Shown here: piece by piece, positions 57,720 through 64,000 of the stretch | Position numbering within the stretch: position 1 is the stretch's first letter | Layout of the letters: the number at the start of each line of letters is the position of its first letter | Assembly (NCBI RefSeq): GCF_020360975.1 | Contig: NW_025408668.1 | Coordinates: 2,976,001-3,040,000 of the forward strand | DNA: 64,000 nucleotides | Reading direction: 5' to 3' | From: Hirsutella rhossiliensis | Lineage: Eukaryota; Ascomycota; Sordariomycetes; Hypocreales; Ophiocordycipitaceae | Position numbers and translations under genes: made by a program | Notes under the pieces: model-generated | The model's database searches: none | Told to the model about the DNA's origin: nothing | The model's input: only the letters and a program-made list of their open reading frames with translations

Positions 57720-60700
57720 CCGTAGTAGGTTAAGTGCTTAAGTAGTTCCTAGGTATTCTCTTCTAGTCCGTATCCTTTCTATTTAATAAGGTATTCTTAT
57801 TGCTAACCTTATTTTCTTACGTTTAGTATTTATTCGGCTTCGTATTCCTAATCGTCGTCGACTTCGATTTTATCTTATAGTTTAGCGTCTTATAGTACTA
57901 GTTCTAATAACGAGATATAAAATATCGGGTATATCCGTATTATTATTAGTAGCGAAAGTTCGTAGTTAACTTTCGAAATAACCTTCCTAACTTTAAATAG
58001 TCTAAGTTTCTTAAAATCCAATTTATTGCTTAGTCGTTTTATTTTAATATTTCGTCGTACGAGGTAGACTATATCTCCCTCTCGAAAGATTAGCCCCTAT
58101 AATCTTTTCCGATTATAGTAAGTAGATATTCGTTCTCTAACAAATTAAAGTTCTTATTATATTTCTTTATATAATTTTCGTAGCTAATCTACTTATAGTA
58201 TCGCTCGTTCCGCTTATAGTCCTTATCGAGTAACCTTAAATACTTCTAGGTTATATCCGTAATTAGCGTATGCTAGTAAGAGCTTAGTTATTTCCGTGAC
58301 TAAGCTATTATAAGCTAGTTGCGCTATTAGTAGCTATTTAACCTAATCGTTTTATTCGTAGCTAATATAGCATCGTAAATATTATTTAAGCGTTTAGTTA
58401 AGTCGTTCTATTTATCTATCTATTTATAGGTAATAAGCTATGCTAAGCTTATATTTCGTCCCTAATTATACTATAAGAGCTTACTAAAATTTAGCTATAA
58501 ACGTGCTTCCTCTATTAGAGATAATCTCGTTCGGTAGTCTATAATTGCTAATAATAGTTCGTAGGAATATATATACTAGCTCTTCTATATTGCTTGCTTC
58601 TTTATACGGTAAGAAGTACCTATACTTCGTTAGTTTATTGGTAATAACGAATATACTATCGTACTTAACGTTAGTTATAGGTTCTTTTAACGGTAGTAGC
58701 TTTATAATATAGTCGAAAGCTATTAAATCCTATGGTTTCTTTAGTACTAGTAGCGGTTGCAATTCTCCGTATAGTTTATATCGTTTAGCTTTACTTTATA
58801 CGTAAAGTTTATATTCTTTAATAACTTATTGTATTACTTCTTTAAGCTATAGGAAGTTATATTATCGTTTAATCTATTCTATTATTCTTTAGATTCCTTA
58901 GTATCTATATATTAGATATTCGTATATATCTTATATAACTTTATCTCGTAATTCTAGTAGTATCTAGATTTTATTTTTATATATTAGAACTTCTAAATAT
59001 TCTATATCGCATCCGTTTAGTGCTTTATATTCTTTTATCTATTTTAGGATCTTCTAGTATATCGAGTCGTCGGGTTATACTTTAAATATTATATTTAGCT
59101 ATCGTTGCTAGTAGTTCCCGTTTTCGTTGATTTCTAGGAGCTATCCTTTCGCTATAGGTGCCCCTATATTATAGTTACTTCGTCGACTAAGGGTATTAGC
59201 TCGACCGTTTTCTATTCCTTTTCTATAGATTATTTCGTAGTCGAATTCTAATAAATGTTCGGCCTATCGGATCTATCGTCCGTTTAACTATTATATAGTT
59301 GCAAAATATAAGATATTCTTATAGTCTATATAGACCTTAACTTTATATTTACTTCTAAGAAGGTAGTGTCGAAATTCCTTAAAAGCTTAAATAATTACGA
59401 GGAATTCTTTATCGTAGATAGGGTAATTAAGTTCTACGCTATATAGCTTCTTTAAGTAGAATGTAATTAGTTATAGTCTTCTTTTATTGTCTTTTTATCC
59501 GATTTATACTCCTAGAGTAAAGTCTAATATATCGGTTTCGAGTTCGATTTATTATTCTAGATCGAAGGTAGTTAAGACTAGTTCTTATATAATCGTAGTC
59601 TTAATATATTCGAAAGCTTCGTTAGCTTTATCGTCCTATATAAATCCTTTTTCCTTCTTCGTTAAGTCGTATAGTAGTACTATAATCTTTCCGAAATCTT
59701 TAATAAATCGTCGGTAGTAATTTGCAAATCCTAGGAAACTTTATACGTCCTTAACGTTCTTTAGCGTTAGCTATTCTTTAACTAAGTTAATCTTATCTTA
59801 TTATATCTATATCTCTCTTAGCGAGATCGTATATCCGAGGAAGTCTACTTCCTATATATAGAACTTACTTTTCTCTAGTTTAACTAGTAACTTCGTATTC
59901 TAAAGTGCGTAGAGTACCTTATAGACGTGTTCCTTATATTCTTCTAGGGTGTCCGAGAAGATTAGGATATTATCTAGGTATACTACTATAAAGATATCTA
60001 AGTATTCGCGTAGGATATTATTAATTATCCGTTAGAAGGTAGCTAGTATATTTATAAGTCTAAATAGCATTACTAGATATTCGAATAGTCCGAATTTCGT
60101 TTTAAAGGCTATTATCTATTCGCGTCCTTTTTTTATGCATATTAAGTTATAGGCGCCTTTAAGGTCGAGGGCTATAAACTATTTTTTGCCGTATAGTCGA
60201 TCTTATAGTTCCGATATAAGCGGTAATAGTATTTAGTCCTTTATTATAATATCGTTTAAGCGTCTATAGTCGATAACTAGTTATAGCTTACTATTTTTCT
60301 TTAGAATAAATATAACTAGATAGCCTACTTCGGATATTAATATTCGTATATATCCTTTTCGTAGATTCTCGTTAAGGTAGTCGCGTAGCGTTTATAGTTG
60401 CTTTTCGTTTAGGTTATAGATTTTATAGAACGTCGGCGTTATTCTATCCTTAAGATAAATTTCGTGGTCCTATTAGCTATATTCGGGTAACCCTATCTTA
60501 AGTTCTTCTTTAAAGAGTTTATTATATTTCCGGTATTCCTAGGGGATGTTCTTTATTCTATCTTATAGGCTTTATTCTTTCTCTTAAGAGCTAGTTTCTC
60601 TTAACTTAAGCTCTTTATTAATTTATTTAAGGTCTTTCCTTAGAGTAGCAATAACTTATTAGATCTTTATATTATATCCTTTATTTTATTTATATCGGAT

Positions 60701-63700
60701 GCTAGGTTATATAGCCGTATTAGTTAGTATATAGGTCTTATTAGTCGATTTTATTATATCCGCCGGTTCGGTTACTATTTTCGTTCGTATCGCTAAAGCC
60801 CGTAATAATTTGCTTAAACGGTTATCCCTTTTATCCTATTTAGTAGCTAAATTATCGTAAAATTTTGCTTTCTTCTAAATCTACTAGTCCTAGAAACTTA
60901 CGTTTTCGTTCTAACGTAGCTAGCTAGTTTTCTAGTTAATTAGTAGGTTGCTCTCCTATAGCTATAGAAGCCCTAATATAAGGTTATGTTCTTTAATATC
61001 TATAATATCGAAGTTAACTTATTCGTTATAGCCCTAGATATTAATATCGAGGTAATTAATCTCTATATTAATAATTCCGTTATTATAGTTAAAGGCTTCT
61101 CCTTCGATATTCGTAAGTTTATATAGATCTTTCTTATATCTCTATATAAGTCGGTAACGATTAATAACTCTAGGTAAAACGTAATTGCCTATCGCGCCGT
61201 AGTCTAAAAGTATACGTACGTAATATCCCGCGATTTAGATATCTAATACTATTTAGTCGCTATAGCTTACCGTTGCTATATATAGGGTCCTTAGATCTTA
61301 TCGTGTCGTGCTAGTCTATAGCCCTTTTATAGATAGCGTACCTCGTTTTTTACCTAGTCCTTATTCGTTTTATTTAGGTATTCTTCTTCGATTTATTATT
61401 AATATTATTTCTTTATATTTTCATCGCGTAGTATTATATCGGGGCTTAAGAGACTAATTTCTTATAGCTAATCGAAGATTTCTTATTTCTCGACGCTATA
61501 TCGTTTATATTATACTACTTCGTAGTTAATTGCGTACTATACTTTATAATTTTATTCGTTTTCGTACTAAAGGTCGAGTTTTCGTTTAGCGTCTTTCTAT
61601 TTTTCGCGTAGTATTTCCGTGTCGATTTTTCCTTAGTCGAATATAGCTTATAGCCTTTATATGTGTTGCTAATAATATTCTAGTATACCGTTATATCGTT
61701 TATACTATACTTATGCTTTTTCGTGTTTATAAATTCTATAGTTTAGGTATATATATTCGTTATAATCTTCTTTATCGTATTTAACTCGTTATATAAGTCT
61801 TTAGAAGATTAAGGGTTCGGATATCTTAGAGCGAGTAGCGTTATACTATTCTTTTATTTTAGCGTATTTATAGATTTTATATATCTCTAAAAGATATCTC
61901 GTTAATAAACCGTAATTATCGCGGCATTTGAGTAGCGTGCCGTAATCGGGTTCTAATAATATAACTTAGTCGTTCGGGTAGCGTTAATCGATTTTCTAGT
62001 AGTCTAGTTCTATGCTTAGGTAGGGTTTCGAAAGTACTTATCCTTCGAACCTAACCGGGAAGGCGTTATATCGTGCCTTTATCTAGAAGTATATTATATA
62101 ATCTAGGTAGACGTATAATATCTATAAAATATACTTATAGTGCTTATAAGTAAGTAGTGTTTATAGATCGTCTTTAAATTCTCCTTATAGTTACTATTCT
62201 CGTTATAGAGCTATAAAGGTATCGACTACGGCGATAGCTATAGCGTAGTCTCCTCCGCGTAGTGCCGGTTAATATCGAATTAATATAGCTTATTAGTTTT
62301 CCGTAAGAATTTAAGGTATTTATTAGGTTCTAATTTTAAGTATTTCTTTAAATTCTTCGAAGTATAGAGCGTGTTCTCTAATCGTAGCATTTTCCCTTAA
62401 TAGCGAGGGTAGTAGTATAAGTTCGTTCTCGTCTTCCGTTTCTCTAGGTATTTCTTATTCTTTAGAGCTTATATTATCGATACTTCGTTATTCCTCTTTA
62501 AGTTATTATCCGAGTTTCGTAAGTATAAAGGCTACGTCCTTATCTTCTTTATTATATTATTTATAGACTACCTATTACTATTATCGATTTTTATTTCGTA
62601 TATCTTCCTAGAATCGTTTGCCGTTCTTCTTAATCTAGTCTTAGGAGACTCCTTTAGGATAGGGGTATTTTAGTTCTACGAATTTAACTTATTTCTATGT
62701 TTTAGGATCCCTTCGTTATATTATTATAAGGGTCTTCTTTAGTAGCTTTAGGAACTATCTAGTACCTTTTTTATCGCTTAAGTATACTATATATTCGTCG
62801 TCGTAGTATATAGTCTAACTAAGGAGTTTATACTTTAGTTCCTATCTATTAGTAGCGTTTAGGTGTTTCTTACCTTCTAGGGCTAGTGCCTAGTAGGTTT
62901 TCTTCTCCTTGCGAGGTTATCTATATTCTTTAAAGTAATATCTAGGTTTCCCGTAGTTAAAATACTTTCCTTTACTTTTCTATATTATATCTAGATCTAT
63001 CCTACCTAGGTTAGTTATATAAGCGTAGGCAATAGGAGTTTCGCGCTTCTTTTTATAGTTAGCGCGTCGGTTAAAGTTATTCCTATAAGAAGGGTTCTAG
63101 TTTCCTCTTCCTTATTTCTTTTCTTAGCGTCGCGTATACTATCTATCGTCGATTCGTACTACTATAGCAATATAGTCTAAGAGGTTATTAGGTCGATTTT
63201 CCTTATAGAGCTCGTCCTTAACTTCTTCTTTAAGCCCGTCGTAGAATCGTAATATAAGAGGTTCGTCGTCCTAATTAAGCTTTAAGGTAACTTAACGGAA
63301 CTTCGTAGTATAATCCGATACTAAGATCCTTTATCGGAGTTCTTAAAGTTTTTATTCGGCTTCTCGTTCCTCGTTAGTTATTTTAAATACTTTCGTAATA
63401 GCTTCTTCGAATCCTTAGAAACTAGTAAAGACTTTATCTATCTTATTATCTCGTCGCGCTAGTTAGTTATCGAGAAAGTCCCTTATAATAGGTCTAAACT
63501 AGGCGAGTGCCGTTCTAGATAAATAATTTCCTATATAGAGTACCTTTTCGACTAGGTCCGAAAGTTTAGTAGGGTAAAACCGGTAGTAGGCCTTAAGTTA
63601 GGTAAGAAAGTCTCGAAGCATGCTATAAGTACCGTCGAATAGTCTTAGCTATTTTAGTTTAACTACTTCTCCGAGGTCCCTAACTTATCCGTTGCCTCCT

Positions 63701-63810
63701 CCGTTCCTAAGTAACTATACCTTATATCGAAGGGTAATAATCTCGCGCATTATATCCTAAGGCGATATAGTAGCTCTAGAGTTAGTTAATCTAGCTTACT
63801 ATATAGGCAT
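57720..63810 (-). pseudogene. Chromovirus C Gag-Pol, inactivated by RIP
   Basis: Gag start at 63,810 (MPI, then stops). The order mirrors element B: zinc knuckle ~62,960, protease ~61,190, RT with YLDN at 59,969-59,980, RNase H ~59,530, integrase ~58,950-58,300, chromodomain ~57,800. TAG/TAA at Gln/Trp positions throughout. Confidence 0.88.
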
Positions 63811-63871
63811 ATTAATAGTTGCGATATTGCTTAGAGTAACGCGGTATTGCACTAAATAAGAGCTTTTAACG

Positions 63872-64000
63872 TATAACGACCGGTATTATTCTTAAGGGAT
63901 AAACCTATCGAGGGGTTTATATTAGTAGATATAATAGGGCGTGGTCTAAGCAATAATAAGTATATTACGTTAGTGATAAGTCGGAGGTCGTAGACCGTAG
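63872..64000 (-). repeat. 5' LTR of chromovirus C, first 129 bp
   Basis: TATAACGACCGGTATTATTC onwards, nearly identical to 56,516-56,644; truncated by the window. Confidence 0.9.

Larger units (their letters stand above)
56516..64000 (-). mobile_element. Chromovirus C, minus strand, runs off the right edge
   Basis: LTR at 56,516-57,039 (the 3' LTR of a minus-strand element), internal gag-pol to 63,810, and the start of the 5' LTR from 63,872 to the window end. The left LTR is followed by TTATTCTCTCCTCCCC, the complement of a polypurine tract. Inserted in pol of A'. Collinear with B throughout gag-pol, with B's odd 31,372-32,714 segment replaced by a different ~660-bp 3' region (57,050-57,720). 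Confidence 0.9.

Noticed and set aside
59487..59717. Plus-strand 76-codon frame
   Set aside because: Antisense to the RNase H/RT region of chromovirus C and made of low-complexity Ser/Tyr/Ile codons typical of RIPed DNA.

Overview
The window looks like a filamentous ascomycete (Pezizomycotina) chromosome segment, probably a Sordariomycete, though the order is inference. The protein-coding genes have short (48-121 bp) spliceosomal introns with fungal branch sites. A fungal NLR, a fungal Arp1-type amidase and a CmcJ/NvfI-like oxidoreductase are present. From about 9.45 kb to the right edge the DNA carries a strong repeat-induced point mutation (RIP) signature: CpA/TpG has been converted to TpA, CpG survives, and coding frames are full of TAG/TAA.

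Layout. 1-3,243: the 5' part of a minus-strand Ty3/Gypsy element that shows little RIP but has several single-base frameshifts. 3,388-9,384: a gene-bearing stretch, all on the minus strand, with an intact eight-exon secreted amidase, a small Cys-rich hypothetical ORF and an intact five-exon CmcJ/NvfI-like oxidoreductase, separated by a small AT-rich repeat patch. 9,662-15,858: a complete Ty1/Copia element with 5-bp target duplications (ATTAA), heavily RIPed. 16,202-20,119: an intact, un-RIPed seven-exon NLR (alpha/beta hydrolase - NB-ARC - TPR), an island between RIPed repeats. 20.6-22.5 kb: Copia LTR remnants invaded by two copies of a ~190-bp MITE-like element.

22.5-38.6 kb is a nest. A chromovirus LTR is split by Gypsy element A (minus strand), which is itself split by a complete chromovirus B (plus strand), and an un-RIPed 500-bp solo LTR with perfect TSDs sits at A's right edge. 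Element A carries an extra open reading frame on the opposite strand to gag-pol, next to its 3' LTR; a second, more decayed copy of A near 53 kb has the same antisense ORF. 40.5-48.2 kb holds the wreck of a DUF3435 (Starship-captain/Crypton-type tyrosine recombinase family) gene facing a wrecked Helitron-type PIF1 helicase that contains a ~1.9-kb insertion with a large palindrome. 50.3-64 kb holds further LTR fragments, the second copy of element A, and a second chromovirus C (minus strand) that runs off the window.

Together: a transposon graveyard with a working RIP history and three kinds of survivor: genes (amidase, oxidoreductase, NLR), one recently mobilised LTR, and several un-RIPed patches of unknown origin. 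Exon models for the three intact genes were derived by hand; each gives a CDS length divisible by three with GT-AG junctions (one GC-AG), which is the main support for calling them intact.
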